Shown here: in pieces, positions 32,966 to 47,300 of the stretch | Numbering within the stretch: position 1 is the first letter of the stretch | How the letters are laid out: each line of letters begins with the position of its first letter | NCBI GenBank assembly: GCA_039000515.1 | Contig: JBCFYV010011164.1 | Location: 36,491,521-36,555,520 of the forward strand | From: Timema cristinae | Taxonomy: Eukaryota > Arthropoda > Insecta > Phasmatodea > Timematidae | Direction of reading: 5' to 3' | DNA: 64,000 bases | The notes under the pieces: model-generated | The model's input: the letters and a program-made list of their open reading frames with translations, nothing else | The model's database searches: none | What the model was told of the DNA's origin: nothing | Position numbers and translations under genes: made by a program

Positions 32966-35900
32966 GTAATTATTTGACAACATATAGCTACTAGACGGAA
33001 GTGTTTATCGATAGGTGTGTGTTGTGTGTGTGTGCACCGGATATTACTACCCGCTCAAGCTATCTGTATAGTTACATTAATAATATAGGGATGATAAAGT
33101 AGAATTTAGAGTAAATGTACCCAAACTCGCGTGGAGAGAGATAACTAATTAGTAAATCCCCTCTGTACACACATCCGAGATTCGAACTCCTCTTTCTCCT
33201 TCTAAAACCTTGCTTACTCTCCCACTGATGCGATATTTTTTTTGCCTAATCCTTTTAAACATAGGGATTAATCCAAGGCATAGGGAAGAGGAGGGTAATT
33301 TTAGAGGATGTTTCCCCACATCAGCGTAGGGAGAGGACGAGAAAGCCACGTTAGTAAATCACATCCCATGCACCCGGCCAGGTTTCAAACTTTGACCTAT
33401 TCGTCAACGATGATCGAGTGCAATAAGGATAGTGATAAAACATCTATGACCACTCAACCATCGTTTCACTATGAAATAAAAACCAATTAACGAGTCTCAT
33501 TACCAATTCACGCTATAATTTTAATTTTATTTTTAACACCGCGTCATACTACTTGCTTAGGCTATACGTGTATGTACGAGTTACGTTAATGAGCTAAATA
33601 TGAAGAAAGGCCGAATTTAGAGGAAGTGCATCCGCGCCCATGTGGAGGAAAAGTGGAAGATCATTTTGGAAAAACCACCCTCATTACATCCAATCAGGAC
33701 TCAAATCCTGACTACCCGGTCATCAGTAGTCTAGTCTAACACGAGAGTGGTGCCTTAAACCAGAAATGTGGCCTTTTAAGGTGTTCGATGCGGGCTTTTC
33801 ACATTATTCTGTCAATAATGTATCTTCAAAATTTATAAATTATACATTCTTAAACTCAAATTATATTCCTACAATATAATAAAATGAAGGTTTTATTAAC
33901 TGTTTAGATGTTTAGTTTATAGAACTCCATTCTTAAGTAATTTGCCATTATATTTTTATGATCCTTGTTACATGCTGATATATATTTTCAACCATGCTTA
34001 CACAGTAGGCCTACTTATCTTCAGTTAAATTTTAAAATTAATCAAGATCCATGAAGAACAAACTCGAGACAAAGTGAAAAAAACTGTTTTTGTCCATTAT
34101 TAATTTATATATATTTATATATATATAAATTTTTTCCTAATGTAATTTAACGCACACCTTTAAAATCACAAATCAATATTCTATTTTAAATAAGAAATTT
34201 ATAAATATTATAAATATAAAGAAACAAAATCACAATTAAAAATTAATAAATTTAGTGGAAAATAGTGTAAAAACAGTAAATGATATTCACGAATATATAT
34301 ATTTTAAAAAAAATTGAAATTTGTCCCTGATGAATGAAAAAGAATATAAGTAGAGTAAAAAACCTTTCGCTCCTTTGGGTTCCTAAAAAGACGTTAACTT
34401 ATATTTAGGTAAAGTAGGCCTACATCTTTATAATTTTGGCAAAATGTACTATACGTGAAGTGTGCGGCAGCCTTATGGGGGATCAACAAAGTGATGACAT
34501 GTGACAGGTTCCCCACTCCTTCCTTAGACTATGCGGCCACCGAACCAGGTCTTATAGTATGTTATTAACTAAGCTAATGTAAGAAAATAACCGCAAGTAC
34601 ACCAGACCGGGATTCCAACCCCGACCCCCTTGTCACTAACAAACCCGACTAAATGGTCTTGATATTTAGTCCACGTGCCCACCGAGGCGGTTAACAGATT
34701 TATTATCAATCCTTTTAAGGGAAACCTCACATGACAGTAGTGGTGTAGTGTTAAAACAAACAATACCTGGGCACATTTATACGCATTTATAATAATAAAA
34801 CAACGCTAATAGCGTAGAATGAGAACTGAAGCACTTTAAAGGTAATCTATCGCATGGAAGGAGAATGGGAAACCATTTAGGGAAAACCTCTCTCAGTAGA
34901 ACCGACTGATAAGAGTGACTCCTTAAACCGTTTGGCCACTGATGCGGGTTTAGCGAAACAAAAGGTATAGTGGATAGAAAGTAGTTTAATTTCTTATCTA
35001 CTTTGCTGCAACTCATTGCACCTTTTGTTCAATTCCACCTTCTATTTCACTCAGCCTATTTCTTGCATACGGGCTTAACTTTACCTGGCACTTAGCCTCG
35101 TTTTGGATTACCACTCTATTAATCAATAACATTTTAAAACTGTTTGTGTATAAAAGTGTTGAAATTGTATCAGCTGATTTAGAACTTGAGCGTGTCTGTC
35201 AAATAGGTCTAGGTTTTATTGAAACAGAGTGGAATAATTGCCACTACCACTTAATGCTGTTATCTTTTTAATGTTATGGAGGTCAAATATGAATCCATGA
35301 AGTGATTGCAAGATGTTTCTTGTAATAAAGATTATAGGAATTAAATAATAAAGTTAGATATAACGCACAAAAAAACACAGTGGTTACTAACTAATTTATT
35401 TAACTATGTGAAGAAAAGCTTAGAGATAGGGATCCAATATTAGTATAAAGAGAGGATATAAACACCAAAGTGTTTAAAGCAGATTTTGAAATACCCTATC
35501 CCAATTCATCCTTCTGGGATTTGAGCCCAGTCGTCGTCATCAGAAGCAACAAATAGTAATATGAGAACGCCTCATACTGTGCTGTCACATGTGAGGGAGT
35601 TCTGATCTTACAGGTCAGAACCAGGCACGCCAGTCAATCACGCTGGCACGGAACACGTTATGGTAAACAAATTAAGTAACTATAAACTACCTCATTTCGT
35701 TTGTGTGTGTAAAGGTAAACGTTAGCCTGAGCTTAAAATTAATTGTATCTAGTAAATGTAGAATATACCTGTTGAATGTGTTTTTATTTGCAAGAAGAGA
35801 TGATAAAACATGTTTAGAACTTCGAATTCGTAGGTATTTAGGAGCTTTTCATTCTTTTATAAATTATAATAAATATTATAGCTGCTTGATAATGGGTGAG

Positions 35901-38900
35901 AAAATATGATTATACTAATATTATTTGGCATTATGATAAACTGAATATACTTCAGCTATTTTTTTTAATTATGTAAATACTTTCAAAAATTCAGTAAAAA
36001 AATTTTAAAAATTTAAATTATTGCATTTGAGAATAGAGAAGGCCTTCAATTTAACTTCAATTCATCATATTGTAATGTTATGTTATGTAAGCTACAAAGC
36101 ATATAAATAATTAAATAAATATCGTTCGACACCTTAGCTCAGTCAGGTTGTCTGTCTGTCTGTGAAGTTAAGTGTCCCGGGTTTGATTCCTGACATGATT
36201 GAAAATTCAACATTAGTGAAATATGGGATTCCCCTCTCATATTGAGGAATTCCCCCATGGTTAGGGTGTTCATGTTTCTTCTAGATATAAGTTATTTTAA
36301 AGTCGTGTACTGATATGATCAGTCAGCATAGAAATCGCACGTTAATTACCTCAAATATATATATTAAAATAAGTAAACATCCATAGCTATGGTTGCGTGG
36401 ACAGATACTAGTCCCGTATCATCTGGTTTGCGGGCTACGTGAGCGCGTATGAGAGCGCAGTTTATTAATATTGAGATCTAGTTTCATAGATAGTGTTCCA
36501 CTCACCACTCAGTTAAATATGTGTATTTTTCCTCTAAATTAGGCCTATACCTTTTTCAAAATATAAATGTAAACTCAGGTTCTTCTAAATGTGTAGTAAC
36601 GCAATGTAAATATACTAGTTGGGGAAAGGCAATGGTATAGATATGTTAAAGTATTTTAAACTTGGAATTTAACGTGTAGTTTGGAACAAAGGTATAATTT
36701 GTATCACAACTAGACATTTAAAGTCCAATCCTATCGCTAATTAGTGGCCATATTAATTATAGAACGGTTTCTCAAAGAATGTATAGTGAATTATTTTCCA
36801 AACACCTAGACCTAAACTTAGGTCTCCCCTGAAAAGCTAACTAAGATCAAATGGACACTAGACCAGGCTTCAATCAATTAAAGTTGTTATGTTAATGCTG
36901 AAGGAGTGCTGTTTGGAAGATAATCCAATAGATCAATGTTATATTATTATATTATTATTATTATTATATTATTATTATTATTATTATTATTACACCGGTC
37001 TTACTACCCGTTCGGGTTATACGCAAAGATCAATGTTAAATAAGTGTCTTACGTTGATTTGAGGATGTTGAGAGGATGAGTGTGGATTAATTGAAGAAGC
37101 AAATATATGAAGGTAGAGTGTATGAATCAAAAGGAAGGACCAAGCCGTGTAAGACGTGTTTAAATGTTGTAGAATATAGATGAATGTGGGAAAAAGAGAA
37201 ATACTAAGGATTTAAAAACTAAAAGAACATCCATGACTCGGTGCATGTATGTTGTTGAAGTGAAGGGAGTATGCAAGGATAAGGATTTGTTGAGAAATTT
37301 AGTGAGGATCGATTAAGTATGGGGTTGTTTTATGAGCTGTGTGCTCAGTTTCTTGCCTTCCCCGCACGGGAACGGCCTGATTTGGTATGTATGTATATTA
37401 ATACAAATATTAACTATGCCTACTGTTAACTATATGCCAGATAAACCACATTACACTGATTACAGGCAGAGTTCATAAGTCAAAGTCAACAAGGTTTAGC
37501 GGTCTGGCGAAAATAGTTGGAGGCCGCAATGCAAAGTTAAAGGAGTTCCCATACTTAGTAAGTATTTGTTATTTATTAACAGTCACTTCAACTATGTGAC
37601 ATTTTATAGGCCTTATATATTCGCACACTCATTAATATTTATACATGGAGCATGAATCAGGTTCAGACAGGTATGCCGACCTTCTTACCTACTGTTGTTG
37701 ACCTGCATAACACAGATGTTTACGAGGTGTTCTTGCCCAGACATATTCTTGTCCGACTTTGAAAATGTACTCTCTCTCTCTCGGTGACCTGGTGGTCTAG
37801 GGGTAAGGTGTCAGACTTCTATGCTGGCGGCCGGGGTTCAATCCTCGGTCCCGGCAAAGATTTATCTGATTACCAAACCCTTCCTTCACCTCTGACAAGA
37901 CATCTTGTGAATGTGAGGAATGCCAGGCCTCCACCGTGGTTCGGATTCCACGTTAAACTGTAGGTCCTTCATTTCATCTCACAACTACCTTACCATTACA
38001 CATTAGCGTAAGTGCGTATAACCCGAACGGTAGTAAGACGCGGTGCTAATAATACTCTCTTCACTCTCTCTCTCTCTGAAAAGACAACCCTTTTCCAAAT
38101 TTTACCCCGACATTTATCATACTACATTCATCAGTGTTGCGAAACATACACACAAGTTAAGGATGGGAAAAATATAATTTAAAGGTCACATTTGAGTGAC
38201 GTGTGAGCAAGAAACTATTTAAGAAAATTTAACCTCATTACACCTGGCAGGAATTTAAACCCCCTCATCATCGACAAACAATAAAATATGAGTTTAATGA
38301 CCACGGGCGTGGAAATATGATGTTGGAGGAGTTAATTTTAACCTTCCCCCTTTAAATTGTTAAACCCATCAAAGGCAGGATTCACATATGCGTATGAAAA
38401 CAGGTATAGTGTGATTCATTTTTATACTTTACAGCCAAATACTTATTAATTCATATTAGATTAGTACTAACCTTCAAGATGCGTTAATTAAAACCTCCTA
38501 TTGCAAAAATAGTTATGTCAACATCTCATTTAGACTGTTTTCAGTACATACAATTTGGTTTCAGAGTATAAAGTACTTTTATTAGAATTCAACGAGATAA
38601 TAGTTCAGAGAAAATAAGGCAAACATTTTAAGTGAAAGTTCATATTTGAGTAAGAATCTGGGGAAAGACCAGCTCTAAAGACTGCCGTAATCTAAGTTAG
38701 CTGCTTATGAAGGCCTACTAACATTCCCCTACTTTCAAAACACCTACTTATCCAGTTTAAACTTGAAATCACACACAAAGGTTGTAAACTATCACCAGAT
38801 ATTGCAATATTGTAGAAGGTTGTGTTTGCTAAACTGTATTAGTGTGATTTGTTTTAGAGAAACACAGTAGGTACTGTATTTATCAGCTATAATAAATGTC

Positions 38901-41900
38901 TCACAGGACAAACTTATACGTCAATGTTTAATTTAAAAAAACCTTGTTTATTTTTTATAATCAATATTCATATTTAATTATGATCATTCAAATATTTTAT
39001 AATGCATCTCCCCCTACCTTTATCTCCTCCGCTATCCCGTCTCATAATCTGAATACAACAGGTCCATTCCTTTTGTCAGTGAACTGTACCTTGCCTCCTA
39101 CCTCCGCTCCAAAAATGTTCTTCTTTCTTTCAAGTCATCCAATATTTGAATCTCCTTCTTCCTAAGCTCCTATTTACATTTTGATTTTTGACGTTGTACA
39201 GAATACAGTTTCTCCTAAGGATGTGTCCGAGCCAGTTATCTTTGTATTAAGGATTCACATTCAAAATGGTTCTCTTCTCACCCACTTTTATTAGGATTTT
39301 TTCATTTGTTAACCTGCAGGTCCACCTGATCTTCTCAAGTATTCTCCAGCACCACATTTCAAAGCTATCGAGTATTTCTTTCCATCTTAATGAGAGTCCA
39401 AGTTTCTGCTCCAATACAGCGCGATGCCCTAACTGTAGCATTTCATCATTTTTTCCTTCTCACTTTCAAATTCAACTTTCTGGTCACCACTAACCTACTC
39501 TTGTTGAAAGCTAGCTTGACCATTTCCTTGGTACATTAGGTATATTTTGTCAGTAGATTTCCGGGTACTTGAATTGCTGTTTTCCAACTCCTGGAATCCA
39601 ATTTTGACTTTCAACGGCTCTTCATGTTTTAAAATCACCATTACTTTTGATTTCTCAATGTTGATTTCCATGTAATATCTTCTCCCTGTCACCAACAGCT
39701 GGTGCATCATTTTCTGCAACTCTTCTTAATTTTTGGCCAGCAATGTTATATCGTCTGCGTATTCTACTGTGTTGATGACGCATCCTCCTATCCTGAAATT
39801 GCCACGTCCCTCCATGGATTCTCTGATCAGCCATTCCCCATAAAGTTGAACAGATTGAGTGACAAACAGCATCCCTGATACACTCCTATTTCTATCTCTA
39901 TACTGTTGTCTCTACATAATTCAGCCTCACCTTCCCTCGCTGTCTCAAGTACAGGTTTGCTATCAGCCTCGTGTCCTTCCAGTTAATGTGATCTTCTTGA
40001 ATATTTCCATTAGTTTCTTCCACTTTACTTTATTGAACGCTTTTGACCGTCGATTAAACCAATGTAGACTTATTCCTTGACTTCCAGCATTCTCTCTGAA
40101 ATTATTCTCAGGATCCCGATGATATCTCTGGTTCCTTTTCCTTTTCTGAATCAAATCGGTCTTCTTCCATCACACTTTATATTTTGTGTTCAAGTCAAGT
40201 GTTAAGTATTCTTTCCACAATCATCTTCCCATGAAAAATAAGGCTGATACTCCAGTGGTCACAGCATTTCTTGGCTTGTTTTTTTTTTCTTTAGGGTAAC
40301 GTCTAGAAAATTATTGGACTACAATCCTGCTTGGTAGATCTTATTTATAAATTGTATTAGCTCCATTAATCGGTTGTTTACAAGTTTCTTCAGCAGGTCA
40401 GCTGGTAGGTTGCCATCTCCAGCTGTTTTCCTTCTTCTCACGTCCTTTATGTCTCTCTCCATTGCAATCTTTAAAACGCTGGATTCTTTTGGGTCTACCT
40501 CGTCGTTTACTTCAATCTCCAGGTACCACTCTGCACTTGTACTCTCTTCTGTCACCTCACTTAACTTTTGTTCTATTTAATTTCTCACAATTTCGTTATC
40601 CCACAATATACAGAAATAGAAAGTACACTCACGTAGGCCCTTTAAATAAAGCTTTTAGTGGATCCCCTTAGCAAAACTAACTTTATAGCCCTTATTCACC
40701 CCTTAGTGGGTGACTATAATGCAGATGGATTTAAGTAACATACTTCTTGACTGAAATCTAACGTTTCTTGTTTGGAAAAAATTAAATGAAGTCATAATTT
40801 GAGAAAGTATTGGATACTGGGGCGTTCATTAGAAAATAATCCAAGGGTACATTTAGGCTAACTAGATTTGCTTCACGAGAAGATTTAATTCAGATAGGTT
40901 TGATTCACAAGAAGATTTAAGCCAGATAGGTTTGCTCCACAAGAAGATTTGTTTCTCTGAGGTTGATTTCTACAAAATACTGTTTTCTATCCTATTCAAA
41001 TAAAATATGGGGCGTATGAATATAATATTTTGCCACCATATTAGCTTCGGTTGGATATTTGACTGTACGAAATCCTTTAATAATCCTAAAAAGTAAGAAT
41101 ATAAATTCAATTATAAAAATAAGTAAATGTTTTATTATTAATGTGCAGCTGTCGCTGGAATTTGCCGGCTTCCATTTCTGCGGAGCATCTGCCATTAACC
41201 CCAACTGGGCCGTCACAGCCGCCCATTGCCTCTCAGAGTATGTATTGTTGTTCATTATGATAGCGTGTGAGTCATTAGCCTCTCTCTCCTATTTATACTA
41301 GTGGGCTCCAAACTTTTATCGACCGTAATTGCAGCTAGGGACAGACGCTGAAAGGCATCTCACACCTGATTAACCGGGATCTTAGTAAAAGATTGCACCC
41401 GAACCAATTACCGTCAGTGGGGCATGCTGCTTTCTTTAGTTGATTTTATAGAAAACGGGATAAGTGAAATAGATGTTTTTTAATTTCAGTTATTTTTTAA
41501 ATTTTATTTTGTTTTTTTAAAATCTGGTAAAATGATTTCATCGCTCTCAACACCAGTGTTTTATACTGAAGACTCCGAGTTAACATACAATAAGGCAACG
41601 TCTGCTATAATCTGTATTACTTACCTAAGATAGTATCAATATTTTTCCCACTTATAAACCCCATCCATTTATTTTGTACATTTACCTTAAAGAAATCCAT
41701 AGTTTTAGATAAAATTGTATTTTAAGAGTTAGAATTGTAAGGTCACTCACCTTTTTGAAATCGCTGCCCTTGGTTAGCATCAAAAAAATTGAAATAGCAT
41801 CTAGAGCCAGTTAATAATCATAAATTACTGTGTTCGCCTCCAGTGGTTATGGTGTTGCACCCCTATACACCTTCCTCACCTCCAAAATTTAATTCTGGAC

Positions 41901-44314
41901 ACAGCATTGTTTGTTTGCCCACCTAAAGAAATCTTCTGATTGCGCCACCATAGGGTGGTAAGTTGTTTTTATTAATTCGTTTAACTTTCCCATTTCGTTC
42001 TTTATGTTTAGTTGTGAAACTGTTTAGTACAGGGATGTGCTAACTTACTTACCAGAGGGCAAATTTGAAAAAAAAAGAAGTGGCTGGCCAAAATCATTAT
42101 TCATTAATTTTTATTTAAAAAAAATGATAAACATTTATAATATACTAACATGATTTAGTTTAAATACATTGAGAATGTATAGCAATCATAAATACTTTAG
42201 AGGTCTAGTATGTTTTAAAGTTCGTTCAGAAGATTAACTGTGAGCAGGTGATTCTCAGGTGGTGCTCATCAGTAAGCCAGTTTTTAAGAGTACTTTTCCT
42301 AAGTTTTATTGTTGAAAACACATGTTGGAATGAATATGAGGATGTAAATATTGCCATATAATTTTTGGTTTGATTTACCAAGTTTTAAATTGTTGATTTT
42401 GGCATGGTTTTATATGGTTTTACACATTAGAATTGAGGCTTTAAATCAATCACGATCAGGCCTAAAAGTTTTTTTCCATCATCGATTCAACTAAAGCCAA
42501 TACGAACTAAACCAGGAACGATTAGTCAGTCCTAAAATATGATGTTTAACCTCTAGAAGCATCTTGATTCCTGACCCTAATATGCTCGAGGCTAGATCAC
42601 ATTCTCAGGATCAGTATTTTTTTTCTAGAAAAATAGCTGGGTATACTTTTTTTATTCATTTTATTTTAACGCTGTATTTTAGCTTAAAAACAATTTAAAC
42701 AGTAAGATCAAAGCCAAGATTTTTTTAAATTTTGAATACATTAGTTCTTAGTTACAGGTGTAGATATTTGCAAAAAAGATTTACAATACCTTCCTAATTG
42801 AAAAATATGTATGATAAACTCCAAATCTGAGTCATGTCTGCAGAAGGTTGAATGTCTTTATATCTCTCTTTGCTTTTTATGTCAATAGCTGAGTGATGTT
42901 TCAAAAGTAACCAAGATTCAACAAATTTTATTGGATTGAACTGACGTAGAAGTGGCTCAACAATCTTTTATAAAATCACTGCCGATATTATCTTGATCAA
43001 CAACGAGGATTTTAAGATTCATCTGTGAAAACCCCCGTTCACATTCACTTGAAGATATTGGAAAGATATTGAGGGTGTGTATCAATCAACTTCATCCATC
43101 TGGATTTTTTTTCTCCAGGTATTCTCAGAAACATTTTATCATCTCTCTTTCATTCAGTGAAGTTGTCTACTCAATTTCTTATTTCAACTTCCCCAAATGT
43201 CAAATGATTTTGTGTTTCTCCCGGTCATTGTTTAAGCTATAGCACTCAGGTCTATTTAGGTAAACTAGCTTCTTCATCGTCAAGTCATCTCTTTTCTAGT
43301 GAAAATTTCAAGTTATAAAATGAAACAGGATTGGTGGCTATGCTTTTCTATCTTTTTTGTATATAGAAATTCCTTGGAAAATGAGCGAATTGACAGCAAT
43401 AGTGACTTCTTCATAATAATGTCCAGGATTTATTTGTATCTCTTCAAAGAATTGAGCAAGACATTTAATCACTTTATTGGCACCACACAAATTTATGGAA
43501 TATTCCCGCAATATCAGACTCAGTTAAGAATGTTCTTGAAGGGCATCGCACATCAATACTAAGTCTAAAATACTCTAATGTTGTAATTTTACTCAACAAT
43601 TCTTCATACATGCACCTATCTTTTCTGTCTCTGGAACAGTCAACCTTAGCATTTGTAAAATGACTCACCAATGCTTTGTAATCCTGCCAAAGTGCAAACA
43701 CTGAAACAAACTGAACAATGAAAACTGGTTGCTACCTAACGAGTGCTTAATAGTCATCCAATTTTCAACAGCTGCATTTTCAGTGAATTGGCATATGCTT
43801 GCAGCTCTCCAGTATTTTTGGTGATTCTATGATTGGCGCAGTGCCATACAATAATTGATGGAAATTTAGCTTTCAATAATTTCTTAACTCCACCGCGAGA
43901 TCCAAAAACTACTACCACACCATCACACGTTACAGAAACAAAATATCAAAATATTCATTGAGGTACTCCTCTATCAATCCTATAGATAGCAGGTGGCAAA
44001 TCAAAGCATAGAAAATCCCAGTCGCCGTTATATCATTTAATTCTATCTAGGTGACCTGGTGGTCTAGGGGTAAGGTGTTAGACTTATGTGCTGGCGGCCG
44101 GGGTTCAATCCTCGGTCCCGGCACAGATTTATCTGATTTCCAAACCCTTCCTTCACCTCTGACAAGACATCTTGTGAATGTGGGGAATGCCAGGCCACCA
44201 CCGTGGTTCGGATTCCACGTTAAACTGTAGGTCCTTCATTTCATCTCACAATCACCCTTCCATTACACATTAGCGTAATTGCGTATAACCCGAACGGGTA
44301 GTAAGACGCGGTGC

Positions 44315-44348
<34 letters not shown>

Positions 44349-47300
44349 TCTATCTAGTCAAAAAATAAATTAACTGGTGTGGCCATTTCACAACCATAAA
44401 TCATTGCACGAACATACAAGATCAATGTAGACCTCTGCATAATTGTTGTTGCTTCATCAATTATTAATATTATTTTTGATTTGGAACTTACAGTTTTGTT
44501 GACCAAGCTAGTTTTCATTTTCTTGCCAATGTGATTGATAATGTTAATGCAAGCATTTGTAGAGTGAAGTATTCGTCCCATATCAACACCGTTAAGTTTT
44601 TGTAGGTCAATTTCCATTTCAAAATGATTGAATGGTTGGCTTATTTTTTCAACTTTATAGCCGTGCGAAATTTTTTGGCAGTTATCTCTTTTAAACGTGA
44701 AAGAGATTTCAGGAACCCCTTATCAAGTGCTTCATTATTTGCTTCTTCCAATGTTTTCAGACATGTTTTGTGACCAACATTTTCTTTATGTTTAAATATT
44801 TTGACTCTTAAAAGTATTTATTAGCTGTTGCTCTCAAGTTGTACCAAAATGAGAAACTTCACAATTGGCCCATTCTTTTGATATCTTCCTTTCCATTCTT
44901 TTCTCTGTTCCAAGCGTTAGAACTTCCCGGAAAGTACTACAACCAATATTCCCGTATTTCACACAACATACATAACCAAACATTATTTTACCAGAAATCA
45001 TAATTTTGTTCTAAATTCCGAACGGAAGGCCACCTTATTTTGCTAAATTTGTTCCTTTGCCTTAGTATAAACTGCGAATGGAACAGCAGTGGATTCAGAT
45101 GAATTAACTATTCCTTCTGGGACTTCAAATTTCTTTCTTTTAGGTATTGGTGCTGAGAAAAAGAAGTTATTTTCTTCAGTTTATAAAGAAATATATGCAT
45201 GCGTTTTGTTATTTAATTACGATGTATACTCGATTTTTATGTTAAATTAACAGATTAATATGAACTCAAATCACAGTAAAGCTTCACTAACAGCCGAATG
45301 CGCCTTGTTTACTTGATGACGGCAGCACAGCCATAGATATTAAAGGTGAGCACAACTGCTTACCGTTAGTGATGGGCACAATCGGGGTCACTACTAAAAA
45401 AAATCGATTGTTTATAATCGATTGATTTTACTTGCAATCGAATAGTTCACATTATTCTGTGTCAAGTGCCATTGCATAATTTATATATTTATTTCTATCT
45501 CTTTCCTTTGTGTGTAAATATTTTTTCATTTGAAATGTATATAATAATAAAACCAAAACTTAAATTAGATTTTTAAAAAAACGTTGGTATACGGCGTATA
45601 CCCGCGTATACTCAGAAAAAAGCACTCCTCAGTACTATATTAGATGTTCATGTTTCAAAATATTCGTAATGTAATTTCAGAATCGTAAGCATTGAAGATG
45701 TAACTCTAAGAAGTGGTAGTTTGAAAAGAGAAGATGGAGGTGTAGTCTACCAAGCTTCCAGCTTTATAATACACCCAGAATACGGCAGCTTTTCGTTCAA
45801 TAACGATATAGCATTAGTAAAGGTAATACCAATGCAATATTATGAGTGGGGCCCGAATTTTGGTGACCTAAAATTTATCGAAAAATACCTATAAAGTGAC
45901 CTTACAATTCCAAAAAATTAATTTTTATTATTAAAAATGACTTTAAAATATGAATACAAACTCGTAAATGCACACGACTAAATCAAATACGCACTTTGCG
46001 AAATATGTAAATGACAGCCTAGGTGCAGTGTCTCGACAAGAATGTGTATTTTACAACAATACAAGCTAAGAGGATACAAAGTTCATTGCCTATATTATTT
46101 TTTCGTTCCATATATTGTGTGTTGAAAATAAAATCGATATTATATAAAAATATACTTACTCAACATAAATGCCTAAAATGACTCGACCCGCCTCGATGGC
46201 GTAGTTAGCTAACATGTTATTCGTGTTGAGCTAGATTGCCAAGGACGGGGATATCAAGGTTCGAATCTCAGTCGGATGAACTGGAGTGGTTTTTCTAAAT
46301 GGTTTTCCACTCTCCTTCCACGCAAATGTGGGCTAACTTTCTCTAAACTCAACCTTCCCAATTTCTAGTCCATTAACGTAATTAGACTTAAGCGTAAAAC
46401 CCGAACGGGTAGTAAGACGCGATGCTAAACAAAACAAAAAACTCAAAAGTGCTTAAAATTTACCTAAGATGGCTTTAAAATTACACAAAAATGACACAAA
46501 CCAAGAATATCTTATCTTAAATTCCAAAATGACAAAAAAAAAAAACTTCAAAATATGCATGTCTACAACAAAGAGATCATGAGCGTAGTTTTTTATTTTT
46601 AAGCATTGTATGTGACGAACCAGAATATAGATTACGTCATCAAAATCCGGGCCCTGGTAATGAGTAAGTTCAGAAAAATGTCATGCGGACCGGCATATGA
46701 GCGCTTTTATGGCTCATCTACAACAAAACGCACCCGCTTGTCGGACTCGCAACAACGCAATAAGGTAATGTTGTCTGGCTACAATAGCTTACGCAAACAC
46801 AATCGTATATCGGAACTTTCAGACTCACTTGTCGGAAGGAGATGAACATAGTCCATCTATTGCGTTTACGTAGTTGTTTTCAGCCAATAAACAACAAATA
46901 TGAATGGATTACTATATTAATAATATGAAGTTATTTGGTATTTGAAAACAGCTCTTGGAAATGTATAGTAATGAATACAGGATTTCTAATTAAAATCATA
47001 TATATTTAACCATTTAGATATTTAAAAAATATTTATTTATAATTTGAAAACATTAATATGAATTTGACTTTAATAGTCATCTTTGCTGATTGTTCCTATT
47101 GGTTGAAATTACGTCTTACGACTTTTCATTGTAGACAGTCTATTTTGTATTTAGGTGAAGCGTAATTACGAGTGTATTTGCGATTGCGGAGTTGCGAGTC
47201 CGACAAGCGGGTATGTTGGTTGTAGATGATCCATTAGTCCGGCTATACTGACCAACCGATCTACCATCACACTGTGGATTCACTCGTTTGCCGAAAAACC

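Noticed and set aside
41059..41301. 80-codon + frame treated as a separate gene
   Set aside because: It is protease exon 3 plus intron sequence on both sides; the splice sites at 41,148 and 41,238 define the real coding part.
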